A stretch of 42,048 bases of DNA from an uncultured Oscillospiraceae bacterium (GTDB lineage: Bacteria; Bacillota; Clostridia; Oscillospirales; Oscillospiraceae). Each line of letters starts with the position of its first letter. The first letter of the stretch is position 1. The DNA lies in assembly GCA_949878425.1 (NCBI GenBank), contig CATLAL010000023.1, forward strand, positions 1-42,048, in the 5' to 3' direction. Positions 1 to 6,262 of this stretch are shown here, one piece after another. The notes under the pieces are model-generated. The model was given only the letters and a program-made list of their open reading frames with translations. It was not told where the DNA came from and did not search any database. The position numbers and the translations under genes are program-made.

Positions 1-2
1 AG

Positions 3-254
3 GCGTCCTTTGAGTTCATCGTGGACAAAAACCCAGAGTACATTTTTGTGATGGATCGTGACGCTGCCATCGCAACAGAGGGTGCTCAACTCGCTCAGGA
101 GATCATGGAAAATGAGCTGGTCATGGGGACGGACGCTTACCAAAACGGAAACATCGTGTATCTGGCCCATCCCGCTGTGTGGTACACCGCCGAGGGCGGC
201 GTCACCGCGCTGGATTTGATGCTGGCGGACCTGGAGAGTACCCTGCTGCCATAA
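3..254 (+). CDS. Siderophore ABC transporter substrate-binding protein, C-terminal part
   Basis: The gene enters from the left edge of the window, so only the last 83 codons are present and the true start is outside. The visible part contains the stretch FVMDRDAAI, then DNELV-like ENELV, a Gly-Asn-Ile-Val-Tyr-Leu segment and a final W-Y-x-A-x-x-G motif. This order is typical of the C-terminal lobe of the FatB/YclQ/CeuE family of periplasmic-type binding proteins. Those proteins are lipoproteins in Gram-positives and hand ferric-siderophore to an ABC permease. A strong terminator directly after the stop codon suggests that this is the last gene of its transport operon. Assignment to the family is from motif memory; the ligand cannot be told from the sequence. 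Confidence 0.75.
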   Translation, partial: ASFEFIVDKNPEYIFVMDRDAAIATEGAQLAQEIMENELVMGTDAYQNGNIVYLAHPAVWYTAEGGVTALDLMLADLESTLLP

Positions 255-257
255 ACA

Positions 258-303
258 AAAAAGCACCGGTGTGATTTCTATCAGTCACATCGGTGCTTTT
301 TTG
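258..303 (+). terminator. Rho-independent terminator after the siderophore-binding gene
   Basis: A long inverted repeat (AAGCACCGGTGTGA against TCACATCGGTGCTT) with a short loop is followed by a T run. It starts four bases after the stop codon and closes the upstream operon. Confidence 0.9.
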
Positions 304-415
304 TATTTTAACAATTCTCAAACACTTTTCAAACCCTGCAAAAACAATCGGGGGGTATGATACGTCCAACAAGTGGAACCGCACTTGAAATCAAAACGAC
401 CGGAGGTTTTCAGAC

Positions 416-784
416 ATGAAGAAAAAGGATTTTGTGACCCTGATGATGGGCGTGGTGGGCGGCATTTTGTTCGCCTTGGGGATGTGCATGGCCCTCCTGC
501 CGGAGTGGAACGCCATGACCCAGTGGGGTGTGGCGGGGGCCGTTGGGCTGGCGGCACTGCTGGCTATGCTGCTCGTCCGCCGCAAAATGGACGGCAAGCC
601 TGCCATCGCATTCAGCGGTCAAACCATCGCAGCTACGCTGTTCGGCGTTTTTTCCACAATCGTGTTCGGCGTTGGAATGTGCATGACTATGGTCTGGAAC
701 ATCATGATCCCTGGCATTGCCGTGGGTATCATTGGCATCGTTCTGCTGTTGTGTCTCATTCCTGTCTGCAAAGGTCTGAAATAA
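416..784 (+). CDS. Small four-helix membrane protein, unknown function
   Basis: A 122-residue protein with a good ribosome binding site (GGAGG, 9 bases before the ATG). Four hydrophobic segments are visible at about residues 7-26, 35-52, 68-86 and 92-115, with a short basic loop (RRKMDGK) between helices 2 and 3, so both termini probably lie in the cytoplasm. The two helix pairs look like a duplication: each carries a G-x-G-M-C-M-like motif (LGMCM, VGMCM). I do not recognise a named family. It is followed 16 bases later by a tiny membrane peptide, and both sit between a siderophore-uptake gene and a two-component locus, so a role in the same accessory module is possible but unproven. Confidence 0.7.
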   Translation: MKKKDFVTLMMGVVGGILFALGMCMALLPEWNAMTQWGVAGAVGLAALLAMLLVRRKMDGKPAIAFSGQTIAATLFGVFSTIVFGVGMCMTMVWNIMIPGIAVGIIGIVLLLCLIPVCKGLK

Positions 785-800
785 CGAAGGAGGGGTTTCC

Positions 801-899
801 ATGAAAAAAGCATTTATTGCCGCCGTAGCTACCAGTGCTGTTCTTGCTGCCGCTGCCGCCATCATTACAGCGGTTACCCATTTTCGGGGAAATGATTAA
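801..899 (+). CDS. 32-residue membrane peptide
   Basis: A short reading frame preceded by a strong Shine-Dalgarno (AAGGAGGGG) five to eight bases before the ATG. The product starts with MKKA, then has one alanine-rich hydrophobic helix (about residues 4-26) and ends with THFRGND. It follows the four-helix membrane protein by 16 bases and is presumably cotranscribed. The strong ribosome binding site and clean helix argue that it is really translated. It could be a regulatory or accessory membrane peptide; no function can be assigned. A second tiny frame begins inside its last codons and is not counted. Confidence 0.55.
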   Translation: MKKAFIAAVATSAVLAAAAAIITAVTHFRGND

Positions 900-965
900 G
901 CATACCTATGGTGGCGGCCAAGGTGAAGCTGTCAAAACGATAGAAAAGCCCTGATGAGCAGTTGG

Positions 966-1006
966 TCTGACCTGCGCCATTCCCCTTGGCGCAGGTCAGA
1001 TTTTTG
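966..1006 (+). terminator. Rho-independent terminator
   Basis: A perfect 13-base-pair stem (TCTGACCTGCGCC / GGCGCAGGTCAGA) with a nine-base loop is followed by TTTTTG. It ends the membrane-protein operon before the two-component locus. Confidence 0.9.
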
Positions 1007-1058
1007 ATAAAGTTTTATAAATGAGTAAAACGCAAACAAAACTTTAACATTTCTATGG

Positions 1059-1064
1059 TATAAT
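1059..1064 (+). promoter_or_regulatory. -10 element of the two-component locus
   Basis: TATAAT lies 29 bases before the response-regulator ATG. No good -35 is found at 16-18 bases. Instead the upstream DNA has A-rich near-repeats containing ACTTTAAC and AAAGTTTT, as expected for an activator-dependent promoter. That would fit autoregulation by the OmpR-type regulator encoded here, which is now broken. Confidence 0.45.
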
Positions 1065-1092
1065 AGGCAAAACAGCTTGTGGAGGAACGCTT

Positions 1093-1329
1093 ATGTTCAA
1101 AATATTGGTGGTTGAGGACGACAAGGAGCTTAACCGGTCGGTCTGCACGTTCCTGAATCAGAGCGGCTATGAGGCGGCCGGCTGCCTGAACGCCACCGAT
1201 GCCTATGACGCCATGTATGCCGCGGCCTTTGACTTGATTATTTCCGATATCATGATGCCCGGCGTTGACGGCTTTGAATTTGCCCAGACCGTGCGGGAGC
1301 TGGACGCCAATGTCCCCATCCTGTATTGA
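1093..1329 (+). pseudogene. Response regulator truncated in its receiver domain
   Basis: The frame starts after GGAGG with a normal OmpR/PhoB-type receiver: acidic pocket E8-D9-D10 and phosphoacceptor D52 in SDIMMPGVDGFEF. It stops after 78 residues at VPILY. The conserved Thr/Ser and Lys of the receiver, the last helices and the whole winged-helix DNA-binding domain (about 140-150 residues) are missing. The stop TGA is immediately followed by G and the ATG of the histidine kinase, an arrangement typical of the end of an intact regulator gene. The simplest reading is one internal deletion that kept the native stop. The product could still accept phosphate poorly or not at all, and cannot bind DNA. 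Confidence 0.8.
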
Positions 1330-1330
1330 G

Positions 1331-2305
1331 ATGCAGCGGAGCATAGGAATTGTGTTCGCAAAGGAAAATATTGAGAGCGCAGCAAAGCTCACCTTTGGCA
1401 ATGTGGTACTCATCAGCCTGCTTTGCACATTGATTGACGGTGTCCGGCGCTGGTATACCGTTATGCGCCCTGTCCGGAGGATCGCCGCCGCCGCGGAGAA
1501 GGTCATGGCTGGCGATCTGTCGGTACGCATCCAGCCGGTCCGGGGACTGAACGCCCAAGACGGCTTTAACGTCACCATTAACTATTTTAACCGCATGGTA
1601 CAGGAACTGTCCGGCATCGAGACGTTGCGCACAGATTTTATTGCCAATGTCTCCCATGAATTGAAAACACCTCTGGCCGTCATCCAGAATTACGCGGCTA
1701 TGCTCCAGCAGGCAAATCTCCCAGAGGAGCAGCGGGCGGAATACGCCAAAACGATTGTGGACGCATCCTGCCGCCTGTCGGACCTCATCACAAATATTCT
1801 GAAGCTGAACAAGCTGGAGAACCAGCAGATATACCCGGAAAAAACAGTCTACAACCTGGGAGAACAGCTTTGCCAGTGCCTTTTGTCCTTTGAAGATGTT
1901 TGGGAGGGAAAGGACATTGAACTGGAAACCGATCTGGCAGAGGATGTGCTGAATGAATCCGATGCGGAGCTGCTGACGCTGGTATGGAATAATCTCATCT
2001 CCAACGCGCTGAAATTCACGCCAGCCTGCGGGTGTGTTGCGGTCATCCTGGAAGGGCTGGAGGATTTCGCTGTGGTACGGATCACGGACACCGGCTGCGG
2101 CATCCCTCCAGAGGTAGGCGAGCACATTTTCGAGAAGTTCTATCAGGGCGATACCTCCCATGCTGACCAGGGCAACGGCCTGGGGCTGGCCCTGGTCAAG
2201 CGGGTGATGGACATTGTGGGCGGCGATATTTCGGTTGACAGCGAGGTGGGAACCGGCAGCAGCTTCGCGGTAAAAATCAGGAGGAAGGGCCATGAAACAG
2301 GTTAA
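1331..2305 (+). CDS. Sensor histidine kinase (HAMP-HisKA-HATPase)
   Basis: A 324-residue kinase. The ATG at 1331 is preferred over upstream in-frame codons because those lie in response-regulator DNA. One membrane helix (about 22-38) is followed by a HAMP-like linker (RPVRRIAAAAEKVMAGDLSV), the HisKA box FIANVSHELKTPLA with H109, an N box (NNLISNALKF), and G boxes DTGCGIP and NGLGLALVK. There is almost no extracellular part, so it probably senses a signal within the membrane or through a partner. The next gene, which overlaps it by 14 bases, encodes a multi-spanning membrane protein that could be that partner. The cognate regulator is truncated, so this kinase is probably orphaned. Phosphoryl transfer to D52 of the stub is unlikely. 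Confidence 0.85.
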   Translation: MQRSIGIVFAKENIESAAKLTFGNVVLISLLCTLIDGVRRWYTVMRPVRRIAAAAEKVMAGDLSVRIQPVRGLNAQDGFNVTINYFNRMVQELSGIETLRTDFIANVSHELKTPLAVIQNYAAMLQQANLPEEQRAEYAKTIVDASCRLSDLITNILKLNKLENQQIYPEKTVYNLGEQLCQCLLSFEDVWEGKDIELETDLAEDVLNESDAELLTLVWNNLISNALKFTPACGCVAVILEGLEDFAVVRITDTGCGIPPEVGEHIFEKFYQGDTSHADQGNGLGLALVKRVMDIVGGDISVDSEVGTGSSFAVKIRRKGHETG

Positions 2306-3182
2306 AGCCATTCTGAAACGGATATTTTTCCTGCCGCCTCTGCCAACCCCTTGCATCGCGCTCCCTTCCTTTGCATTGGTAATCTATGTACTGGATCAGG
2401 GATCTCACGGGCCGTTGGCGTATGCGGTATATGTCCTCTCCGCCTATGCGCTGGTCATTTCCATAACAGGTGGTCCCGGCATCATAACAGGATTCGCACA
2501 GTGGATCAAAGCTCATCCACTGACCCGAAAAATGCTGCGGATTCCCCTGGTAAAACGGTTTGCGGAGGATGTTCGCTTTCGCACCAGCGTTTCCTTGTAT
2601 CAGGGACTTTTGGTCAACCTGCTTTATATTGCCCTGAAACTCACATCGGGAATCTATTACCGCTCCTGGTGGTTTATCACGCTGGCGGTTTATTACGCGC
2701 TGCTGGCTGTCATGCGGTTTCTTCTGCTCTGGCGCTGGGGCGGCATCGGGCCAGCGCTGGAGCTGCGCCGTTACCGCCTGTGCGGGGCCGTCCTGCTGAT
2801 TATGAACGCGGCATTGGCCGGAATGGTGATTCTCATGGTAAGCCAAAATCGTGGGTATGTCTATCCAGGAATATTGATTTATGCAATGGCGGTGTATTCT
2901 TTTTACACGGCGATTCTCGCGGTCATCAATGTGATAAAGTTCCGCGCACACGGCAGTCCTGTCCTCTCGGCGGCAAAGGCGATCAATCTGGCTGCGGCTC
3001 TGGTATCCATCCTTGCGCTGGAAACAGCCATGATCGCACAATTTGGAGGCACAGATGACTATCGGAAAATGCGGAGTCAATTTTGTGAAAAATGCCCTTT
3101 GCTTTTTTCTCTCTGTTTTGCTGAACTGAACCTGTCAATTCAATATGGACATTCAACGATACACGCAGTGCATTGCACGTAA
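2292..3182 (+). pseudogene. Multi-spanning membrane protein with a replaced C-terminus
   Basis: The frame overlaps the kinase gene by 14 bases, as in a translationally coupled operon. Residues 1 to about 257 form a polytopic membrane protein with about six to seven hydrophobic segments and basic loops. Relatives I recall next to this kinase type continue after the ALETAMIAQFGG helix with a last membrane helix. Here, soon after that point (near base 3070), the sequence turns into a Cys- and His-rich, non-membrane tail of about 35 residues that looks random and runs into the promoter of an unrelated leader. I therefore read the end as a deletion or insertion junction. It may work as a partner of the kinase; the exact function is unknown. 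Confidence 0.6.
3118..3146 (+). promoter_or_regulatory. Candidate promoter of the leader-peptide attenuator
   Basis: TTGCTG, a 17-base spacer and CAATAT precede the leader ATG by 55 bases, giving room for a transcript that includes the leader's start. A second pair, TTGCAC and TACAGT, lies closer, but its start site would fall inside the leader. Confidence 0.4.
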
Positions 3183-3201
3183 GCCTGATCACGGTACAGT
3201 A

Positions 3202-3256
3202 ATGCTCGGTGTGTGTCTTTTTGCGCCAAAAGGCACACGCTGATGCGTGTGCCTTT
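3202..3256 (+). promoter_or_regulatory. Leader peptide and two mutually exclusive hairpins (orphan attenuator)
   Basis: A 13-codon frame (MLGVCLFAPKGTR, stop at 3241-3243) overlaps two competing RNA stems. Stem A pairs 3211-3221 with 3228-3238 (11 pairs, one G-U). Stem B pairs 3229-3240 with 3245-3256 (12 perfect pairs, loop TGAT). Both use the same middle strand, so only one can form. The layout is that of ribosome-mediated attenuators known upstream of tet(M)-type and erm-type resistance genes, where drug-stalled ribosomes on the leader choose the fold. A strong ribosome binding site (GAAGGAGG) and ATG at 3290 follow, but that gene is cut off after about four codons by VirB4-like DNA. The regulated gene is therefore missing. 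The antibiotic class is unknown. Confidence 0.65.
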
Positions 3257-3300
3257 CTCTGTCCGCAAACCGTTGAAGGAGGAACCATTATGGAATCATC

Positions 3301-3762
3301 TATGTCATCATCCGTGGACAGGGCCAGATTGACCATCTCCCGCTTGGCGGTGAAGGACTTGCCAGAGCCGGACACCCCAAGGACAAAGCCGTTGCCGTTG
3401 AGCAGTTCTTTCCGATTTGCAATGATGAGGTTCTTACTGATGACGTTCTGTCCGTAATACACTCCGCCCTGGTCGCGCACCTCCTGGGCCTTGAAGGGCA
3501 TGAGAACGGCCAGAGCCTCGGTGGTGAGGGTACGCAGGGCGTCGATCCGCCGCAGGCCCAGGTGGAGGGCGGTCACCAGCCCGTCCGCCTGCTGCCAGTT
3601 CAGGGTGGAGAGCTGGCACAGGTGCTGACCGGCGGCGGACTGGAGGGCGTCTGTGTTGCTGTCCAGCTCCTCCTTGCTGTCCGCCAGATGCACCAGCGTG
3701 ACCACCGCGAACATCATCCGCTGGTCACGGGTGGTGAGATCATCCAGCATTTTCCCGCAGTT
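3301..3762 (-). pseudogene. VirB4/TraE-like conjugation ATPase, internal fragment
   Basis: About 154 codons on the minus strand match the middle of the conjugative-element VirB4-like ATPase: a helical stretch with TTRDQRM, then YYGQNVISKN, then the P-loop GVSGSGKS (about 3355-3378) and SLALSTDDD-like NLALSTDDDI. The protein family is a hexameric motor of the type IV secretion channel, usually about 780-820 residues long. Here the N-terminal part is lost at the junction with the monooxygenase gene near 3755. The C-terminal half, including Walker B, is lost near 3300, where the DNA becomes the start region of an unrelated plus-strand gene. No ATPase function can remain. Confidence 0.8.
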
Positions 3763-3997
3763 GTGCGATGGTTCCCATCATCGGAGACGCATGATGCCGG
3801 TCTATGGACGCCTGGTCTCTCCATCTGTCAATGAGCAGAACGGTCTCAGATTCGCTGAAAGGAAAGAAATATTCATACCGCTCATTTCCATCCTCTCCGC
3901 GAATCAACGCCGCCGTTCCGCTTCTCTCCATTTCCTCGGCAAACTTGCGGGCGCCGCCGTCCTTCCCCATGTAGGTCAGAAGTACCAGGATGCTCAT
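3740..3997 (-). pseudogene. Antibiotic-biosynthesis-monooxygenase-like protein, C-terminus cut
   Basis: The frame begins at an ATG that overlaps the stop of the flavodoxin gene (ATGA), so the two are translationally coupled. The product has the small ferredoxin-like fold signature of the ABM/YgiN family: an N-terminal strand with a phenylalanine-rich RYEYFFP segment, the VLLIDRW strand and the HHASPMM motif that closes the active site. Relatives are about 95-105 residues and continue with a last strand after the helix AxLREK. Here the frame ends at LRENAG after 85 residues, because VirB4-like DNA begins. The last strand is missing, so folding is doubtful. In this pairing the partners are often quinone or flavin redox enzymes. 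Confidence 0.65.
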
Positions 3998-4593
3998 ACG
4001 GCAGGTTCCTCCCTCTGATAGATGTTCTTTCCAAATTGATATGCTTTTTCCAAGTAATCTGTCCTGTCGATTTGAGGTTTTCCATTCGTATCTCCGCAGC
4101 CGCCTGCCAGCAGCATCCCCTTGTCGTGGAAGCCGATATAGTTGACGAGGGCGAAACGGTAATAGGACACCGCCTGCTCAAAGGTCCAGAAGAAGTCATC
4201 CGCCGCCGTCATCAGCAGGGCGCAGTCCTTTACCGGATACTTTTCATACCGGCCCAGGGGTGGGTCAGTGTCCTCCTCCGCGATACAGTAGAACCGCTCA
4301 ATGAACGCCTTGATCCGGGAGGACATCGTCCAGAAATACAGAGGTGAAGCAAAGACCAGCAAATCTGCCTCTTTGATTTTGGGGACAAGATCATTGAAGC
4401 TGTCTTTCTGTACACAGGGCTTGCCATAACGGCAGGCGTTACAGCCCAAACATCCCTTTACCTCATGCCGCAGCAGGGAGATTACCTCCACGCTGTGTCC
4501 GGCCTCCTCGGCGCCCCGCTTGAAGCTGTCTACCAACTGAGCGGTGTTGCCCTTTGGCCGTCCGCCGCCCTGAATCACCACAATTCTTTTCAT
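3994..4593 (-). CDS. Flavodoxin-family NAD(P)H-dependent FMN oxidoreductase
   Basis: A 199-residue protein. The ATG at 4593 is chosen because AGGAGG lies six bases before it; an upstream in-frame codon lacks such a site. The N-terminus has the FMN phosphate-binding loop (QGGGRPKGNTAQLV). Next come a C-x-x-C-x-A-C cluster (CLGCNACRYGKPC), which in IsfD/YwqN-like relatives can hold structural or Fe-S cysteines, and the FASPLYFWTMSSRIKAFIERF motif of the NADPH-dependent FMN reductase family. It is the first gene of a two-gene operon with the monooxygenase-like gene and has its own consensus promoter. Likely a soluble cytoplasmic reductase of quinones or related electrophiles; the substrate is unknown. 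It appears intact, unlike its neighbours. Confidence 0.8.
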   Translation of the reverse strand: MKRIVVIQGGGRPKGNTAQLVDSFKRGAEEAGHSVEVISLLRHEVKGCLGCNACRYGKPCVQKDSFNDLVPKIKEADLLVFASPLYFWTMSSRIKAFIERFYCIAEEDTDPPLGRYEKYPVKDCALLMTAADDFFWTFEQAVSYYRFALVNYIGFHDKGMLLAGGCGDTNGKPQIDRTDYLEKAYQFGKNIYQREEPAV

Positions 4594-4622
4594 AGCCGCC
4601 TCCTGTCGATTGGTTTGCAATC

Positions 4623-4651
4623 ATTATATCTGATAAAATGGCCGCATTCAA
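4623..4651 (-). promoter_or_regulatory. Promoter of the flavodoxin-family gene
   Basis: Reading the minus strand: TTGAAT, 17 bases, TATAAT, ending 30 bases before the start codon at 4593. Spacing and hexamers are near consensus. Confidence 0.7.
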
Positions 4652-4739
4652 GATGGATGACAGAATCGGCAGACAGACCGTTGCAAGGTCCGCCTGCCTA
4701 TGGTAAGATGCCACAAACTACTCAGAGGAGGTTGTGGCA

Positions 4740-4808
4740 ATGATGTTTATGATTTTAGGTATCGGGCTGTTTCTGCTGCCCATTTTGTTCCGTCTCAGGC
4801 TTCTTTAA
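4740..4808 (+). pseudogene. Start of a small membrane-protein gene fused into a TrbL-like fragment
   Basis: A strong ribosome binding site (GAGGAGG) precedes tandem ATG codons, and the first 18 codons (MMFMILGIGLFLLPILFR) make a clean hydrophobic helix. The frame stops after 22 codons, just past the point (about 4796) where the DNA becomes the antisense of the TrbL-like gene. I read it as the 5' end of a small membrane-protein gene that was cut by the same deletion that truncated the TrbL-like gene. The two are joined tail to tail. Confidence 0.45.
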
Positions 4809-5048
4809 TTCAGTAAAGCTGCCGCAGGTCTTGACGATGCCCATGACGAAGAACAGCACCAGCAGGGCGTAGCCGATGGCCTGGAGCACGCCGTTGATAT
4901 TCTGTATCACCGTCCAGACTCCGCCTCCCTTGAACTCCTCCGGGGTGGTGGAGATCAGTGTCCATATCTCCGCCAGCTTCCCGTTCCAGGTCCCCAGGGC
5001 AGAGTTCAGGTTGTCCACGATCCAGTTTCCGCTTCCTATTTTTATCAC
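4755..5048 (-). pseudogene. TrbL/VirB6-like conjugation membrane protein, N-terminal fragment
   Basis: The first ~84 residues resemble the N-terminus of the TrbL/VirB6-like channel protein of Clostridia conjugative elements: WIVDNLNSALGTWN, TTPEEFKGGGVW, then a membrane helix (ALLVLFFVMGIVKT) and CGSFTELKKPE. Full-length relatives have about 280-300 residues and several more helices. Homology ends near base 4796. The last dozen codons are read from unrelated DNA. The start is uncertain: the GTG at 5048 lies inside a GAGGTGAT sequence that itself looks like a ribosome binding site. Confidence 0.7.
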
Positions 5049-5058
5049 CTCATTTCTT

Positions 5059-5097
5059 CAAAAAATACACGGGGATGGCTTTTGCGGCCATCCCCGT
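5059..5097 (-). terminator. Terminator after the DUF1905 fragment
   Basis: On the minus strand an 11-base-pair stem (ACGGGGATGGC / GCCATCCCCGT) is followed by GTATTTTTTG. It lies 13 bases past the DUF1905 stop and just before the TrbL-like frame. Confidence 0.85.
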
Positions 5098-5109
5098 ATT
5101 GATTCGCCA

Positions 5110-5328
5110 TTAGCGTTCTTCGATCATAACGTGAAGCGTATCCCCGTCCTTTTTCCCAAGCTGCTCCCGGATGGATTTGAGTACGCCGATCACATAGCAC
5201 ACATTACCCTCAGAGTCCTTCAGTCCCATGTTCACAATGCTGCCGTCATAGGGAAGACCATCAAATTCGGCATGGACCTTTACCCGGCCTTTTCCAAATT
5301 CCTCCCGGATGTTCCAAGGGAAAACCAC
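5110..5328 (-). pseudogene. DUF1905-domain protein, N-terminus lost
   Basis: The 72-codon frame carries the typical DUF1905 core: REEFGKGRVKVHAEFDG, PYDGSIVNMG and the end motif SIREQLGKKDGDTLHVMIE. Reading upstream in the same frame adds G-A-Y-V before VFPW, which fits the usual domain start, so homology extends to about 5342. There it meets the PAPS-reductase-like gene in another frame. The domain normally begins about 18 residues earlier. DUF1905 proteins are small beta-barrels of unclear role, sometimes annotated with bacteriocin-protection proteins. Its own terminator is intact. Without a native start, expression would depend on the GTG at 5328 inside the upstream frame. Confidence 0.65.
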
Positions 5329-5620
5329 ATATGCCCTTTTTCGGGCCGCAGGTCACCCGCCCGGTGAACAGGTCCACATAGGTCTTTTCCGAGCGGAGAA
5401 CGATTATTTTTACCCCCATCCGCTCCAATGCAGGAATAGCGGTGTTGTAGATGAAGTCCCGATGCTCCGGCACCTCGCCGGAGATTCCCTTGTCGAACAT
5501 CACTTCGCAGTAGACCGCCTCATCCAGAGGCTCGCCATACTCTTTTGCAAGCAAAATGGTGGCCAACGAATCTTTCCCGAATGAGCATGAGGCGATAAAT
5601 TTGGGCCGATCCACTGTCAC
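5261..5620 (-). pseudogene. PAPS-reductase-family protein, N-terminal part
   Basis: The frame starts at GTG 5620, overlapping the stop of the small basic gene by four bases (GTGA). The nucleotide-alpha-hydrolase P-loop SCSFGKDSLATILL is clear. It is followed by CEVMFDKGISGEVPEHRDFI and LRSEKTYVDLFTGRVT, which are typical of mobile-element PAPS-reductase-like proteins. Such enzymes activate or transfer sulfur-linked nucleotides; the mobile-element versions are not characterised. Family members go on to a cysteine-rich C-terminal half, which is missing. Homology ends at GPKKG near 5340 and the last 23 residues are read out of frame from the DUF1905 gene. It is therefore inactive by inference. 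Confidence 0.7.
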
Positions 5621-5748
5621 CGCTCCTGTCTGGGCGTTTTCTTCTTGGAAGCGGTCTTTTGGCCGGACTTACCCTTTGCCGGAGGCTGCTTCTGTGCTTT
5701 GTCCTTTGGGCCGAAGATCGCATCCTCCAGCCGATCCAGCCACGTCAT
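5617..5748 (-). CDS. 43-residue basic mobile-element protein
   Basis: A short frame with ribosome binding site GAGGAAG six bases before the ATG. The product starts MTWLDRLEDAIFG and ends in a lysine-rich tail (KTASKKKTPRQER). Its stop overlaps the start of the PAPS-reductase-like frame by four bases, so the pair was coupled in the intact element. No family is recognised. The codons upstream of the ATG remain open for nine more residues, so it could also be the C-terminal remnant of a longer gene cut at the junction with the sortase-like fragment. Confidence 0.5.
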   Translation of the reverse strand: MTWLDRLEDAIFGPKDKAQKQPPAKGKSGQKTASKKKTPRQER

Positions 5749-5770
5749 GTCCGCTTCCTCAGCTTTACAT

Positions 5771-6262
5771 TCAATTTCCCAGGCTGCCGTTGCTGTAGTA
5801 GAGGTCGCTGGTCACCCCGGTGTAGCCGCCTGTGGCGTTGCCCTGGGCGATGTCGGTGGGGGTGCCGCCGGGGATCTGGGTCATGGTGACATTGCCGCTC
5901 ACCGAGGGGTACTGGCCGGGGATGACGGAACTGCCCGCCGTACCTCCGTTGATGTTGGCGCTGCCCACCTGGTTCACCAGCCGGCCGGACAGAGCGCCGG
6001 GGACGAGGTTGGGGGTGAGGTACTCGCCGCTGCCGGGGAGGTAGCTGGTGGGGCTGCCGAAGCCGGGGGCGATCAGGGCGGCGTTCTTGCTACGGTCCAC
6101 GTTGGGGTTCTCCCACTCGTAGATGGTGTCGTCGCTGGTGGGCTGGCCGAAGAGGTAGTCCTCCGGGGCGTCAAAGCTGTATTCCAGCGCGTGGGCCGGG
6201 ACGTAGCACAGGGCGCACAGCATCATGGCCAGCAGAAAACTGCGGATCTTCAAGGGCTTCAT
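5771..6262 (-). pseudogene. Sortase-like exported protein lacking the catalytic domain
   Basis: A 163-residue frame with a signal peptide (basic MKPLKIR start, hydrophobic core, cleavage near AHA-LEYS). A Pro-, Gly- and Ser-rich region includes YLFGQPTSDDTIYEWENPNVDRSKN and GFGSPTSYLPGSGEYLTPN. In conjugative elements of Clostridia I recall this N-terminus in front of a class-B/D-like sortase domain that begins just after LYYSNGSLG. Here the frame stops right there (GSLGN). The His-Cys-Arg catalytic core is therefore absent. It follows the surface-anchor fragment with a four-base overlap, as a pilin or adhesin and its sortase would. Confidence 0.6.

Noticed and set aside
892..954. A 20-codon frame (ATG overlapping the stop of the 32-residue membrane peptide)
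   Set aside because: No separate ribosome binding site apart from coupling, and no recognisable composition. It may be real or the frameshifted end of the upstream peptide; evidence too weak.
3209..3457. 82-codon plus-strand frame over the attenuator and VirB4-like region
   Set aside because: Its second half is the antisense of clearly conserved VirB4 sequence, and its first half is the leader region in a different frame. Only the ATG at 3290 with its ribosome binding site is meaningful.
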